Below are positions 35,381 through 44,275 of a stretch of 64,000 nucleotides of DNA, piece by piece (position 1 is the stretch's first letter; each line of letters begins with the position of its first letter). The stretch comes from an uncultured Lachnospiraceae bacterium (GTDB lineage: Bacteria; Bacillota; Clostridia; Lachnospirales; Lachnospiraceae): the NCBI GenBank assembly GCA_910578885.1, contig CAJTSH010000014.1, positions 14,354-78,353 of the forward strand, in the 5' to 3' direction. Both the position numbers and the translations under genes were made by a program. Under the pieces are notes generated by a model. It was not told the origin of the DNA and searched no databases. It was given only the letters and a program-made list of their open reading frames with translations.

Positions 35381-36115
35381 TTAATCTGCAAACAACTGCA
35401 CCCAGTAAGGTGTACCGGAAGCGTTTGTGAGATATCCAACGCCGATTCTTCCGAAGTTCGGATTCAGGATATTGGCACGATGGCCGTCGCTGTTCATCCA
35501 TGCGTTGACAACCGCTTCCGGCGTCCGCTGCCCCCAGGCGATATTTTCACCGGAACGGCGGTAAATGACGCCCGCTTCCTTAATCGCAGTAGCGAAGCTG
35601 CTTCCGTTTGGGCGGGTGTGAGAGAAGCTGGTCTGAATTTCTTTCGTGCGCACAAGTGCGGCGCTCTCAAGTCCGGTATCAATGGTAAGAGGGGAAACGC
35701 CTGCTTTTGCACGTTCCTTATTTACGAGATCCACTACCTGTTTTGCAAAAGACAGATTGGCGTTATCTTCCGGTTTACTCTCAGTACTGCCGGAACCATT
35801 GTCATCCGGCTTACTCTCAGTATTCCCAGAATCATCATTTTCTGGAGGAGTATTCTCCGGCTTGTCTGGCTTTGCAGTGCCGTCAGACGGAATCTGAATG
35901 CAATTGCCATTCACAATGACAGCGCCATATTTGATTTCGCAGTTGTTCAAAGTATCACGTAACTGCGAGAAAAGCTCGTCGCAGAGTTTTCCGTCAATGG
36001 CAGATGAATAGATGTATGTCGGACAGCTCTTTGTTGCTGCATGGGCAGTAACCGGGGCAGTCAATGAAGCTGTAAGAGCAAGTGCGGTTGCTCCAAATAT
36101 AAATGATTTTTTCAT
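35381..36115 (-). CDS. secreted CAP-domain (YkwD-like) protein
   Basis: 244 residues from the ATG at 36115, which follows AGGAGG; an upstream reading from 36157 would put 14 charged residues before the signal peptide. Signal peptide MKKSFIFGATALALTASL, cleaved near AHAAT. A domain of about 60 residues with three cysteines follows, then a Pro/Glu/Asp/Ser linker with repeated STESKPEDN-like units, and a C-terminal CAP domain (about 120-244): TSFSHTRPNG, SGENIAWG, AWMNSDGHRANIL, RIGVGYL. Bacterial CAP proteins are common in sporulating Firmicutes; the function is unproven. Confidence 0.9.
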   Translation of the reverse strand: MKKSFIFGATALALTASLTAPVTAHAATKSCPTYIYSSAIDGKLCDELFSQLRDTLNNCEIKYGAVIVNGNCIQIPSDGTAKPDKPENTPPENDDSGNTESKPDDNGSGSTESKPEDNANLSFAKQVVDLVNKERAKAGVSPLTIDTGLESAALVRTKEIQTSFSHTRPNGSSFATAIKEAGVIYRRSGENIAWGQRTPEAVVNAWMNSDGHRANILNPNFGRIGVGYLTNASGTPYWVQLFAD

Positions 36116-36284
36116 GTGAAAATCCTCCTTTTCATGTTCACGCGCTGTATCATTCACATAAAACAGCGCAATAGAAGTTTTTTATCCGCAACATTTATTA
36201 CAAAAATGTTACATGATTATTACAAAACAACTTTAACATGAATAAGGAGGATTTGCTAGCGGTAGTATCTGGAAGCAGAAACAG

Positions 36285-36566
36285 TTACTTCCTGCGCATG
36301 TTTTTCATCAGTGCCATGATCTGGTCAGCCTTTTTCTGCTCTGTTGGGGACATATTCTGTTTCAGCAGTTCCACCAACAGGTCGGTTTCGCTGGGGGTAA
36401 ACTCCATGCCGCTTTTTTTTGCACTGTTGGCAGCGTTCATAAGGACATTTGCCATATCTTTTGTGTTGTTTGGGGGATTCTCAGAGGCAAGGCCCATCAG
36501 AAAATTCAGCTTCTGCGGATCAATGCTGCTTAATTGCGGGTTATTCTGCAAAAAATCAAGATTCAT
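36285..36566 (-). CDS. small hypothetical protein
   Basis: 93 residues, acidic/amphipathic helices, Asn- and Gln-rich (MNLDFLQNNPQLSSIDPQKL; MSPTEQKKADQIMALMKNM). No signal or membrane segment. A clear GGAG box precedes the ATG and codon use is normal, so it is likely a real gene. It lies 151 bases behind another small gene on the same strand and may be its partner. Family not recognised. Confidence 0.7.
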   Translation of the reverse strand: MNLDFLQNNPQLSSIDPQKLNFLMGLASENPPNNTKDMANVLMNAANSAKKSGMEFTPSETDLLVELLKQNMSPTEQKKADQIMALMKNMRRK

Positions 36567-36717
36567 AGTGTGGCTCCTTCAATTTACTTAATTTATGATA
36601 TGACAATACTTGAAAAGGGATAGCGGCATTTTTGTTACTGGTCACGCCCTTCAGCCGTCCCGGTAACGAATTTTTCAATAGTAAAGAGTTGCTTTCCAAC
36701 TTATGAAACCCGAATCC

Positions 36718-37047
36718 TTATGAGAATAAAATTTCATAGGTTGAGAACATTTGAAACATATTTAACAGATTGTCAATGTTTTCTTTTTCTTTTTCTGTAC
36801 AGATTTCGCTTAGATCATTTAACATCTGTAATGCTTTTTCTCTGCTGTCGGTAATTTCACACATCTGGATGGAGGGTGTGTCAGCAGAAAATAGCTGCGC
36901 AGTTTTTTGCAGTTCCATATATTTAATCATTACAGCAAGTGATTTCTGCTGTCTCCACTCCATATATGGAAGGATTGTTTTTAACATCTGCAGCTCGTGG
37001 CTTTGTACCTGAGTATCAAAAACGGTTGGTTTATATTCGTTGTCCAT
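36718..37047 (-). CDS. small hypothetical protein
   Basis: 109 residues, helical (VQSHELQMLKTILPYMEWRQ; SREKALQMLNDLSEI). An AAGGA box precedes the ATG. Lack of hydrophobic segments suggests a cytosolic protein. Together with the gene at 36285 it forms a small minus-strand unit upstream of the CAP-domain gene. In this lineage such pairs may be sporulation-associated, but nothing here proves it. Confidence 0.7.
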   Translation of the reverse strand: MDNEYKPTVFDTQVQSHELQMLKTILPYMEWRQQKSLAVMIKYMELQKTAQLFSADTPSIQMCEITDSREKALQMLNDLSEICTEKEKENIDNLLNMFQMFSTYEILFS

Positions 37048-37180
37048 AAAAAATTCCTTTTTCTTTCACTTTATGAAGCAGCAGAAAAAAGTATTACATT
37101 TATTGAAAACTGTTTGTGTTTCGTGGTCATGCAAAAGGGAATAGAATATAGAAGAAAACTGTTTGAAAAAGGAGAGAAGG

Positions 37181-37339
37181 ATGAGACAGAAAGGCAGACT
37201 GATTATAGATGGAAACCAGGTATATGAAATTGATGAAGAGTGCATGAAAAAAAAGGATTGTGAAGAAAGGGAACGGTTGGAGCGGGAGAGAGCGGCAGAG
37301 GGAGCAAGGCGAAAGCAGGGTGGAAAAAGGCGGCGCTGA
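37181..37339 (+). CDS. 52-residue charged hypothetical protein
   Basis: MRQKGRLIIDGNQVYEID followed by a run of Glu, Arg and Lys ending in GGKRRR. AAAAAGGAGAG lies just before the ATG. The N-terminal beta-strand pattern and basic tail suggest a small nucleic-acid or membrane-associated peptide, but this is speculative. A stem-loop follows. Confidence 0.6.
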   Translation: MRQKGRLIIDGNQVYEIDEECMKKKDCEERERLERERAAEGARRKQGGKRRR

Positions 37340-37366
37340 TTCTCCGATAAGCTGCAAGACATCAAA

Positions 37367-37403
37367 GATAAGCGCCCTTGAGTGTAACTTGAGGACGCTT
37401 ATC
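37367..37403. other. stem-loop after the 52-residue gene
   Basis: GATAAGCG (37367-37374) and CGCTTATC (37396-37403) pair perfectly, with inner CTTGAG/CTTGAGG bases. No T-tract follows on either strand, so terminator activity is uncertain. Confidence 0.5.
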
Positions 37404-37436
37404 TCATGATAGAAATACAAATATGAAAGAGACTGC

Positions 37437-38753
37437 CTAAGCTGTTTTAAGAAGCCGCTGATACAAGATAAGACCCATCAGGGCGGTCAGACCTTCTGTA
37501 ATTGGATATGAGAGCCATACACCGGTCATTCCGGCGAAAAATGACAGTAAAAATGCCATCGGAAGGATAAGCAGAAACCCTCTGGTGAGAGAAACTGCCT
37601 GCGCCGGAACAGCCTTTTCCGTCGATGTAAAGTACATAGAAAGGATGATATTAAATCCAACAAAGGGAATTGCCGTAAAGTACAGCTTCAGACCAATTAC
37701 GGCAAGCTACTGCAGCCGTATATTCCGCTCACTGTTGAACAGTTCGGCAATCGGATTGGCGCATATCCAGAATGTGAGGTAAAGACAGCTTGAAAGAAAC
37801 AGCATAGTAATGATGGCATATTGAAAAATTTTCTTTGCGCTGTTGTTGTCTCCACATCCGTAGGAACCGCTTATGACTGGCTGAATTCCCTGTGCGATCC
37901 CGGTATAGATTGATGTAATTACGAGGGAGAGGTTTGCAACTACTCCATAAGCGGCAACGCCGATATTTCCCCGCAGCCGAAGGATGATAATGTTAAAAAC
38001 TATCATCACGATTCCGGAAGCGACTTCTGCAATCAGTGAAGGGATTCCCAGAGAAAGGATACTTGCTGTCATCTTGGGAGAAATTTCGGATTTCATCAAA
38101 TGAAAATGATTTCGTCCCAAAATCCGATGCTTGGCGAGAACTCCCATACTGATGAGAGGGGCAAATCCGGTTGCCAATACAGCGCCTAAAATTCCGAGCT
38201 GCAGCGGAAAGATGAAAATATAATCTAAAATAATATTAGATAGACTTCCGATTAACATAGCTGTCATGGCAAGCCTTGGAGCTCCGTCGTTTCTAACAAA
38301 GCAGAGAAACACGTCATTCATCATAAATGCAGGAGCAAATAGCAGAATAAACTGTATATAAGTACTTGTCATATCAAAAACGTCACGGTTGGCGCCTAAG
38401 AAGCCTGTGAGGCTTCCGGGAAAGAAAATTCCCAGAAACAAAAAAATGATTGCCGATACAGCGGTAAGATATATTGTGTTTGTAAATACCCTATTGGCGC
38501 TTGAATCATCTTTTTGTCCTCTCAAAATGGAATATTTTGTAGCGCCGCCCATTCCTAACATCAGCCCGCTTCCATGAACAAAGCTATAAATAGGTATAGC
38601 AAGATTAAGCGCAGTTAAGCCGTCTGCACCTAAGCCTCTTGAAACAAAAAGTGTGTCGGCAAATATATAGCAGGATAAACCAATCATACCGCACACATTT
38701 GGAATTGTATATCGGAAGAATTCACCTAGCAGTGTCTTAGAATTCATTTTCAT
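37437..38753 (-). pseudogene. MATE-family multidrug exporter interrupted by an in-frame TAG
   Basis: The reading frame from 38753 encodes a MATE transporter (YTIPNVCGMIGLSCYIFADT at the start, many transmembrane segments). It stops at a TAG at 37707-37709 after residue 348, then continues in the same frame with AVIGLKLYFTAIPFVGFNII and on to GMTGVWLSYPITEGLTALMG, ending at 37437. Read through, the protein is about 438 residues, normal for MATE. So a single nonsense change, not a frameshift, breaks it. Possibilities are a recent pseudogene, a sequencing error or rare read-through. A structured leader lies upstream. Confidence 0.85.
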
Positions 38754-38914
38754 GCACCTCCTTATAAAGCGGACTCAAGTAAAAACGCCAGAACCTTCTA
38801 TCTTCTAAGACCTAACGATAGAAAGTCTGACGTTAAACCTCTTTACCCGGTGGCAAAAGAGTTACGCTGCAAGTTATGATTTTTTATTGTACATGAAAAC
38901 GAATCGGAAGGCAA
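38754..38914 (-). promoter_or_regulatory. promoter and attenuator-like leader of the MATE gene
   Basis: On the minus strand, TTGCCT (38909-38914) and TACAAT (38886-38891) are spaced 17 bases apart. The transcript then contains a hairpin (38838-38861, CTCTTT/AAAGAG around GCCACCGGG) and a second stem (38781-38834), where AACGTCAGA pairs with TCTGGCGTT and an inner TTCTATC pairs with GATAGAA, ending in TTTTT. This second stem looks like an intrinsic terminator placed before the AGGAGG box, so the leader probably controls read-through in response to a ligand or translation event. I could not match it to a known riboswitch class. Confidence 0.6.
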
Positions 38915-38975
38915 GATTTTTGTGCGAATTTAGAAACAAAAAGGTAACAGTTATGCCAAAGGCTGAACTGTTACA

Positions 38976-39003
38976 CAAAAAGAAGCTCCGGCAAATGCCG
39001 GAG
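38976..39003 (-). terminator. intrinsic terminator after the Cys/Gly-rich gene
   Basis: On the minus strand CTCCGGCA and TGCCGGAG form a perfect 8-bp stem with a TT loop, followed by CTTCTTTTT. Another hairpin, GTAACAG/CTGTTAC, lies just beyond at 38944-38974. Confidence 0.82.
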
Positions 39004-39020
39004 CCTCCTTTGGGATTTGA

Positions 39021-39257
39021 TTAGCATCCACAGCCGCAGCCGCCGCCGAAGCCAAAGCCATCATTTCCGTTGCCGCAGAAGAGCAGTAAAAGGATGATCC
39101 ACAGGCAGTTGTTGTCACCACAACCACAGCCGTTTCCACCAAACAATCCGTTGCCGTTTCCACAGCAGCTTAACAGGATGAGGATCCAGATAATGGAACC
39201 ACAACATCCGTTACTAACCTCGTTACATCCACAATTTGTAGCTGCTAAATCACTCAT
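39021..39257 (-). CDS. small Cys/Gly-rich protein with two hydrophobic segments
   Basis: 78 residues. Two hydrophobic cores (IIWILILLSCC and CLWIILLLLFC) are separated by NGNGLFGGNGCGCGDNN, and the protein ends in FGFGGGCGCGC. Cysteine and glycine make up a large share of the residues. GGAGG precedes the ATG and a strong terminator follows, so it is a real monocistronic gene. Such composition is seen in small spore-coat or envelope proteins of Firmicutes; metal binding or disulfide cross-linking is possible. Not a family I can name. Confidence 0.75.
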   Translation of the reverse strand: MSDLAATNCGCNEVSNGCCGSIIWILILLSCCGNGNGLFGGNGCGCGDNNCLWIILLLLFCGNGNDGFGFGGGCGCGC

Positions 39258-39343
39258 TTTTAATTCCTCCAGAATTCTTCTTACACTTCATATTATGTGG
39301 GAGGCTTGTAAGTGTTACCGGGTTTTTAAAAAAACTTCTCTGC

Positions 39344-39372
39344 TTGACAAATACAAGGAATATTCATACAAT
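39344..39372 (+). promoter_or_regulatory. promoter of icd
   Basis: TTGACA (39344-39349), 17-base spacer, TACAAT (39367-39372), about 110 bases before the icd start. Confidence 0.75.
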
Positions 39373-39483
39373 TATTCAGTGTAAGAGAAGCTGGAAAAAT
39401 GAACCGAATTTTGTGAAACCGAATTTCGGAGGAAAAATAACTTACGAACCAGAAGAGCGTACAGATCACAAGGAGGACATGAC

Positions 39484-40692
39484 ATGGACAAGATTAAAAT
39501 GAGTACCCCATTGGTAGAAATGGATGGAGATGAGATGACAAGGATTCTCTGGCAGCTGATAAAGGATGAGTTACTGTTTCCTTTTATTGAGCTGAATACG
39601 GAATATTATGACTTAGGCTTAGAGCACAGAAATGAGACAAATGATCAGGTAACAGTGGATTCCGCAGAGGCAACGAAGAAATACGGAGTAGCAGTAAAGT
39701 GTGCAACTATCACGCCAAATGCAGCGAGAATGACGGAATACAATTTGAAAGAAATGTGGAAAAGTCCAAACGGAACCATCCGCGCCATGTTAGACGGAAC
39801 GGTCTTCCGTGCTCCGATTGTGGTAAAAGGGATTGAGCCATGCGTCAGAAATTGGAAAAAGCCGATTACGATTGCCAGACATGCCTATGGAGACGTATAT
39901 AAAAACGTAGAAATGAAGATTCCGGCTGCCGGCAAATGCGAGCTTGTCTATACCGCAGAAGACGGAACAGAGACAAGGGAAGTGATTCATAACTTCACGG
40001 GTTCCGGTGTAATTCAGGGACAGCATAACATTGATGCTTCTATCGAAAGCTTTGCGAGAAGCTGCTTTACCTATGCGCTTGATACGAATCAGGATTTGTG
40101 GTTTGCAACCAAGGACACTATTTCCAAAAAGTATGACCACAACTTTAAAGATATTTTCCAAGAAATTTTCGAAAAAGAATTTGAAGGGAAGTTCAAAGAA
40201 GCGGGTATCACTTATTTCTATACATTGATTGATGATGCGGTAGCGCGTGTAATGAAGGCAGAAGGCGGATTCATCTGGGCATGTAAGAATTACGATGGAG
40301 ACGTCATGAGCGATATGGTAAGCTCTGCATTTGGTTCTCTTGCAATGATGACCTCGGTTCTGGTTTCGCCTCAAGGCTATTATGAGTATGAAGCAGCGCA
40401 TGGAACCGTACAGCGTCATTATTACAAGCACTTAAAGGGCGAGGAGACCTCGACAAACTCCGTAGCGACAATCTTTGCATGGACCGGAGCTTTGAGGAAG
40501 CGCGGAGAACTGGATAACAATCAGAAGCTTTCCGATTTTGCAGATAAATTGGAAAAGGCATGCGTACAGACGATTGAAGAGGGCAAGATGACGAAAGACC
40601 TTGCATTGATTACAACACTGGAAAATCCTACGGTATTGAACAGTGAAGGATTTATTAAAGCAATTCGTGAGACTTTGGAGAAAATGTTATGA
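39484..40692 (+). CDS. icd: NADP-dependent isocitrate dehydrogenase (eukaryote-like homodimeric type)
   Basis: Oxidises isocitrate to 2-oxoglutarate with NADP+, supplying glutamate carbon. 402 residues. The N terminus TPLVEMDGDEMTRILWQLIKD and the segments CATITPNAARMTEYNLKEMW, MLDGTVFRAPI and HGTVQRHYYKHLKGEETSTN (the last split over two motifs) match the subfamily that includes mammalian IDH1 rather than E. coli Icd. AAGGAGG lies before the ATG. The stop overlaps the start of the ABC-F gene. Confidence 0.95.
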   Translation: MDKIKMSTPLVEMDGDEMTRILWQLIKDELLFPFIELNTEYYDLGLEHRNETNDQVTVDSAEATKKYGVAVKCATITPNAARMTEYNLKEMWKSPNGTIRAMLDGTVFRAPIVVKGIEPCVRNWKKPITIARHAYGDVYKNVEMKIPAAGKCELVYTAEDGTETREVIHNFTGSGVIQGQHNIDASIESFARSCFTYALDTNQDLWFATKDTISKKYDHNFKDIFQEIFEKEFEGKFKEAGITYFYTLIDDAVARVMKAEGGFIWACKNYDGDVMSDMVSSAFGSLAMMTSVLVSPQGYYEYEAAHGTVQRHYYKHLKGEETSTNSVATIFAWTGALRKRGELDNNQKLSDFADKLEKACVQTIEEGKMTKDLALITTLENPTVLNSEGFIKAIRETLEKML

Positions 40693-42659
40693 TATTAGCC
40701 TGTCAGAATATCAGTAAGTCTTTTGGAACAGACGAAATTATTAAGCATGTATCCTTTCATGTAGAGGAACATGAGAAAGTGGCGGTTGTCGGCATCAATG
40801 GTGCCGGCAAATCCACGTTATTGAAAATTATAATTGGCGAGCTTGGCGCTGACGAAGGCGAGGTAACCGTTGCAAAGAATAAAAGCATCGGTTACCTTGC
40901 GCAATATCAGGATATTACAGGTGAGCAGACCATTTATGAGGAAGCTCTTGGCGCATGCTTTGAGCTGCTTGCGATGGAAGAGAAGCTTCGGGAGATGGAA
41001 GCTGAAATGGCGCATCAGGCAGCCGAAGGAATGGAAACATTTTTGGAGCGGTATAACAGACTGCACCATGAATTTGAATTAAAGGGCGGTTATACTTTCC
41101 GCAGTGAAATCACAGGCGTACTAAAGGGGCTTGGATTTGCGGAGGAGGATTTTCAAAAACATATGGAGGAGCTTTCCGGCGGTCAGAAGACCAGAGTAGC
41201 GCTTGGAAAACTTCTGGTAACGAAACCGGATATTATATTATTGGACGAGCCGACGAACCATCTGGACATGGAATCAATTGCATGGCTGGAAACTTATCTG
41301 AAAAGCTATAAAGGTGCGGTTATTATAGTTGCCCATGACAGGTATTTTCTGGATCGGGTAGTAACAAAGGTCGTAGAAATCTCCAGACATACCGGAACTG
41401 TGTATGATGGCAATTATACCGATTATGCGAAGAAGAAAGAACAGCTCCGGGAGGCGCAGTTGAAGCAGTATTACAATCAACAGCGCGAAATTAAGCATCA
41501 GGAGGAGGTTATCGCCAAATTAAAATCCTTCAACCGGGAAAAATCCATCAAGCGAGCAGAAAGCCGGGAAAAGATGTTGGACAAGGTGGAGCGCATCGAA
41601 AAGCCAGTGGACGAAAATACGGATATTCATATTTCCTTAGAGCCGGATATTACCAGCGGTAATGACGTTCTGGAAATAAAAGATTTAAAGAAATCCTATG
41701 AAGAATTGCTGTTTGAACAGATTGGCTTTGAAATCAAGCGCGGGGAACGCGTGGCGTTAATCGGAAATAACGGAACAGGTAAGACCACGATTTTAAAGAT
41801 TATCAACGGGCTGGTAGACGCAGATGACGGAACGGTAAAGCTGGGTGCGAATGTACATATCGGATACTATGATCAGGAGCATCAGAATCTCCATCCCCAA
41901 AAGACGCTGTTTGAAGAAATCGCAGACGCTTATCCGAATCTGACCCAGACGAGAATACGGAATATCCTTGCCGCTTTTTTATTTACGGATGATGATGTGT
42001 TCAAAAGAATTGGAGATATCAGCGGAGGAGAGCGGGGGCGGGTTTCACTTGCTAAACTGATGCTGTCTAATGCGAATTTTCTGATTTTGGATGAGCCGAC
42101 AAACCATCTTGATATTACATCCAAGGAAATATTAGAATCAGCGTTGAACCGCTATACGGGAACGGTGCTGTATGTGTCCCACGACCGGTATTTTATCAAT
42201 CGGACGGCAACAAGAATTTTGGAGCTGACCGGGAGAACGGTGATAAATTATATCGGTAATTATGATTACTATTTAGAGAAACGGGAGGTTATGAACGAGG
42301 TTTATGTGGAGAGCCGCGGAAAAAAAGCGGATGTGGCTGTGAAAGCGGCTTCACATGCTCAAGAAGGGAATGATGTTATGAAAGCGGCTTCTTCGGATGA
42401 GAAATTAAATTGGGAAGAAATGAAGCGCAGGCAGGCGTTTGCCCGCAAAATCGAAAATGCGATTAAGAGAGTGGAGGACGCCATTGCCGCTGAGGAGGAA
42501 AAGAAAAGCCTCTTAGAAGAGGAATGCCAAAAGCCAGAAAATGCGGTAAATTCCGCTAAATTGAATGAGCTTCATACAGAGCTGATGGAAACAGAAGAAA
42601 AGTTGACGGCGTTGTATGGAGAATGGGAGGACTTATCCTTGCAGCAGGACGAGCGGTAA
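40689..42659 (+). CDS. ABC-F family ATPase
   Basis: 656 residues with two ABC domains and no membrane segment. First: Walker A GINGAGKSTLLK, signature LSGGQKTRVALGKL, Walker B IILLDEPTNHLD. Second: Walker A GNNGTGKTTILK, signature ISGGERGRVSLAKL, Walker B FLILDEPTNHLD. The linker between them (about 240-320) is charged and helical (EEVIAKLKSFNREKSIKRAE), and a C-terminal coiled coil follows (about 560-650). ABC-F proteins act on ribosomes, relieving stalls or giving antibiotic protection; which applies here cannot be read from sequence. Start overlaps icd by 4 bases. Confidence 0.93.
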   Translation: MILACQNISKSFGTDEIIKHVSFHVEEHEKVAVVGINGAGKSTLLKIIIGELGADEGEVTVAKNKSIGYLAQYQDITGEQTIYEEALGACFELLAMEEKLREMEAEMAHQAAEGMETFLERYNRLHHEFELKGGYTFRSEITGVLKGLGFAEEDFQKHMEELSGGQKTRVALGKLLVTKPDIILLDEPTNHLDMESIAWLETYLKSYKGAVIIVAHDRYFLDRVVTKVVEISRHTGTVYDGNYTDYAKKKEQLREAQLKQYYNQQREIKHQEEVIAKLKSFNREKSIKRAESREKMLDKVERIEKPVDENTDIHISLEPDITSGNDVLEIKDLKKSYEELLFEQIGFEIKRGERVALIGNNGTGKTTILKIINGLVDADDGTVKLGANVHIGYYDQEHQNLHPQKTLFEEIADAYPNLTQTRIRNILAAFLFTDDDVFKRIGDISGGERGRVSLAKLMLSNANFLILDEPTNHLDITSKEILESALNRYTGTVLYVSHDRYFINRTATRILELTGRTVINYIGNYDYYLEKREVMNEVYVESRGKKADVAVKAASHAQEGNDVMKAASSDEKLNWEEMKRRQAFARKIENAIKRVEDAIAAEEEKKSLLEEECQKPENAVNSAKLNELHTELMETEEKLTALYGEWEDLSLQQDER

Positions 42660-42711
42660 ATATTCACGTTATCTAAACAGCCTGTACACTGCATGTTAAA
42701 TTTTTGACACA

Positions 42712-42740
42712 TTGACATATTATAAGTAAGTTACTATAAT
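42712..42740 (+). promoter_or_regulatory. consensus promoter of rex
   Basis: TTGACA (42712-42717), 17 bases, TATAAT (42735-42740): a perfect consensus. A second TTGACA overlaps at 42704-42709. Confidence 0.85.
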
Positions 42741-42816
42741 TATTTTAGGTTAGATACGCCGAGGCAGAAAGCTGTGGGAAGCGTTAAGGAAAATGACTCT
42801 TAGGAGGATATGTATT

Positions 42817-43455
42817 GTGAACAAGGAAATATCACAGGCTGTAATTCGGAGAATGCCGAGATATTACCGTTATCTGGGCGAATTGATCGATGAAGGAGTG
42901 GAACGGATTTCCTCCAATGAATTAAGCTCCAGAATGAAGGTGACTGCATCCCAGATCAGACAGGATTTGAATAATTTCGGCGGCTTTGGGCAGCAGGGAT
43001 ATGGTTATAATGTGCAGTATCTCTATGAAGAAATCGGAAAAATCATGGGACTGAACGAACAGCACAATATTATTGTAATTGGAGCAGGTAATCTCGGTCA
43101 GGCGATTGCCAATTATATGAAGTTTGAAAAACTAGGGTTTGTAATTATAGGGCTTTTCGATGTAGACACAAAACTTTCAGGTAAGAAAATCAGAGGCATT
43201 CCGATTCTGATGTTAGACGAGATAGAAGATTTTCTGGCGACGCATAAGGTGGATATTGCGGCGCTTACAATGCCGAAAAAGAATGCGGATGAAGTGGCGA
43301 ACCAATTGGTGCAGCTTGGGGTTCATGCGATTTGGAATTTTGCGCATGTAGATTTGGAGCTGCTGGACGAAAGCGTAGTAGTAGAGAACGTCCATCTGTC
43401 GGACAGTTTAATGCAATTATCTTATAATATTGTAAAGAGCAAAAAAGAACTGTAA
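42817..43455 (+). CDS. rex: redox-sensing transcriptional repressor Rex
   Basis: 212 residues from GTG 42817. The ATG at 42793 lies before the TAGGAGG box (42801-42807), so it cannot be the start. The N-terminal winged helix (about 15-80: ISSNELSSRMKVTASQIRQD, then NNFGGFGQQGYGYNV) is followed by a Rossmann NAD(H)-binding domain with GAGNLGQAIANY and a C-terminal swapped helix. Rex senses the NADH/NAD+ ratio and represses fermentation genes. Its targets are not evident in this window. Confidence 0.95.
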   Translation: MNKEISQAVIRRMPRYYRYLGELIDEGVERISSNELSSRMKVTASQIRQDLNNFGGFGQQGYGYNVQYLYEEIGKIMGLNEQHNIIVIGAGNLGQAIANYMKFEKLGFVIIGLFDVDTKLSGKKIRGIPILMLDEIEDFLATHKVDIAALTMPKKNADEVANQLVQLGVHAIWNFAHVDLELLDESVVVENVHLSDSLMQLSYNIVKSKKEL

Positions 43456-43509
43456 CCGTTCGTCCATTTGCCAAGGGAAAGAACTGCATGGAATTACAGA
43501 GGTGGTCAT

Positions 43510-44199
43510 ATGAAGGAAGAAAAAAATTTCAAAGAAGCGCTCCGGGAGAAAAAGATTCCAATATTAGTGTTGGATCAGAAATGGCATCAGTTGTTTTCAT
43601 TAGGCGGTAAGCCGGAAAATATAACACATATGGAAGAAGATTTGACAAAGCTGCTGGAACGGCAAGGTCAATTGAACAATGATTTAAAAGACATGAAAAA
43701 GCTCAAAAAGAAGCTGATGGGCGATATTGTTGCTAATATGGAAGGAACGCATGCAGAAAAATTTGGTGCTAAAGAGTCCAAAAAGCTGGAAGAAAACAGA
43801 CGGCTGATTGATGAGCTGAATGAAAAGATGGAGCAGGCGGAGGATGAGCTGTTGGAGCTTCCGACTCTCATAAGGGAGAGAAACGGGGAACTGATGTTAG
43901 AAACCGTGCAGTATTCTTATGATAAGCTGCACAAGAACATGCAGGAAGCAGCGGAGATTGCCGAATGGATCGCAAGGGTACGCAAGGAGCTGAAAATCAA
44001 TATTATCAAAAAGCAGAACAGGGAAATAAACGGCAGACAGATTTATGCGTATATGCACGATATCTTTGGTATGGAGATTCTGAATTTATTCGATTTGAAT
44101 TACGAAGAGGTAGAAGAGCATCTGGATAAAAAAAAGAAAGACAATGCGTCGAATCCGTCCGGGGAATCTGCCGGAGAAAAAAAGACGCAGAATACATAG
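43510..44199 (+). CDS. coiled-coil hypothetical protein downstream of rex
   Basis: 229 residues from ATG 43510 (AGAGGTGG box). Residues about 35-130 form long charged heptads (MEEDLTKLLERQGQLNNDL; RRLIDELNEKMEQAEDELL), then a second helical part and a conserved-looking YAYMHDIFGMEILNLFDLN, and an acidic/basic tail. No signal peptide. Probably a conserved clostridial cytosolic protein of unknown function; it lies 54 bases behind rex and may share its transcript. Confidence 0.8.
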   Translation: MKEEKNFKEALREKKIPILVLDQKWHQLFSLGGKPENITHMEEDLTKLLERQGQLNNDLKDMKKLKKKLMGDIVANMEGTHAEKFGAKESKKLEENRRLIDELNEKMEQAEDELLELPTLIRERNGELMLETVQYSYDKLHKNMQEAAEIAEWIARVRKELKINIIKKQNREINGRQIYAYMHDIFGMEILNLFDLNYEEVEEHLDKKKKDNASNPSGESAGEKKTQNT

Positions 44200-44220
44200 A
44201 ACAGCCCATTCGGGCAGAAT

Positions 44221-44252
44221 AAACGCTTTGCCGAATGTGGTAAGGCGTTTTT
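44221..44252 (+). terminator. intrinsic terminator before nnrE/D
   Basis: AACGCTTTGCC (44222-44232) pairs with GGTAAGGCGTT (44239-44249) with two wobbles, then T residues. The repeat motif follows at once at 44255. Confidence 0.8.
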
Positions 44253-44254
44253 GT

Positions 44255-44269
44255 TATATCATAGGAGAG
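44255..44269 (+). repeat. TATATCATAGGAGAG motif serving as ribosome binding site
   Basis: A variant of the TATCATAGGAAAG motif, again right after a terminator T-tract. Its AGGAGAG part lies 6 bases before the nnrE/D start and should act as the Shine-Dalgarno sequence. Confidence 0.6.
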
Positions 44270-44275
44270 GTGTTT

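Noticed and set aside
39790..40431. 213-codon minus-strand frame inside icd
   Set aside because: Antisense shadow without ribosome binding site.
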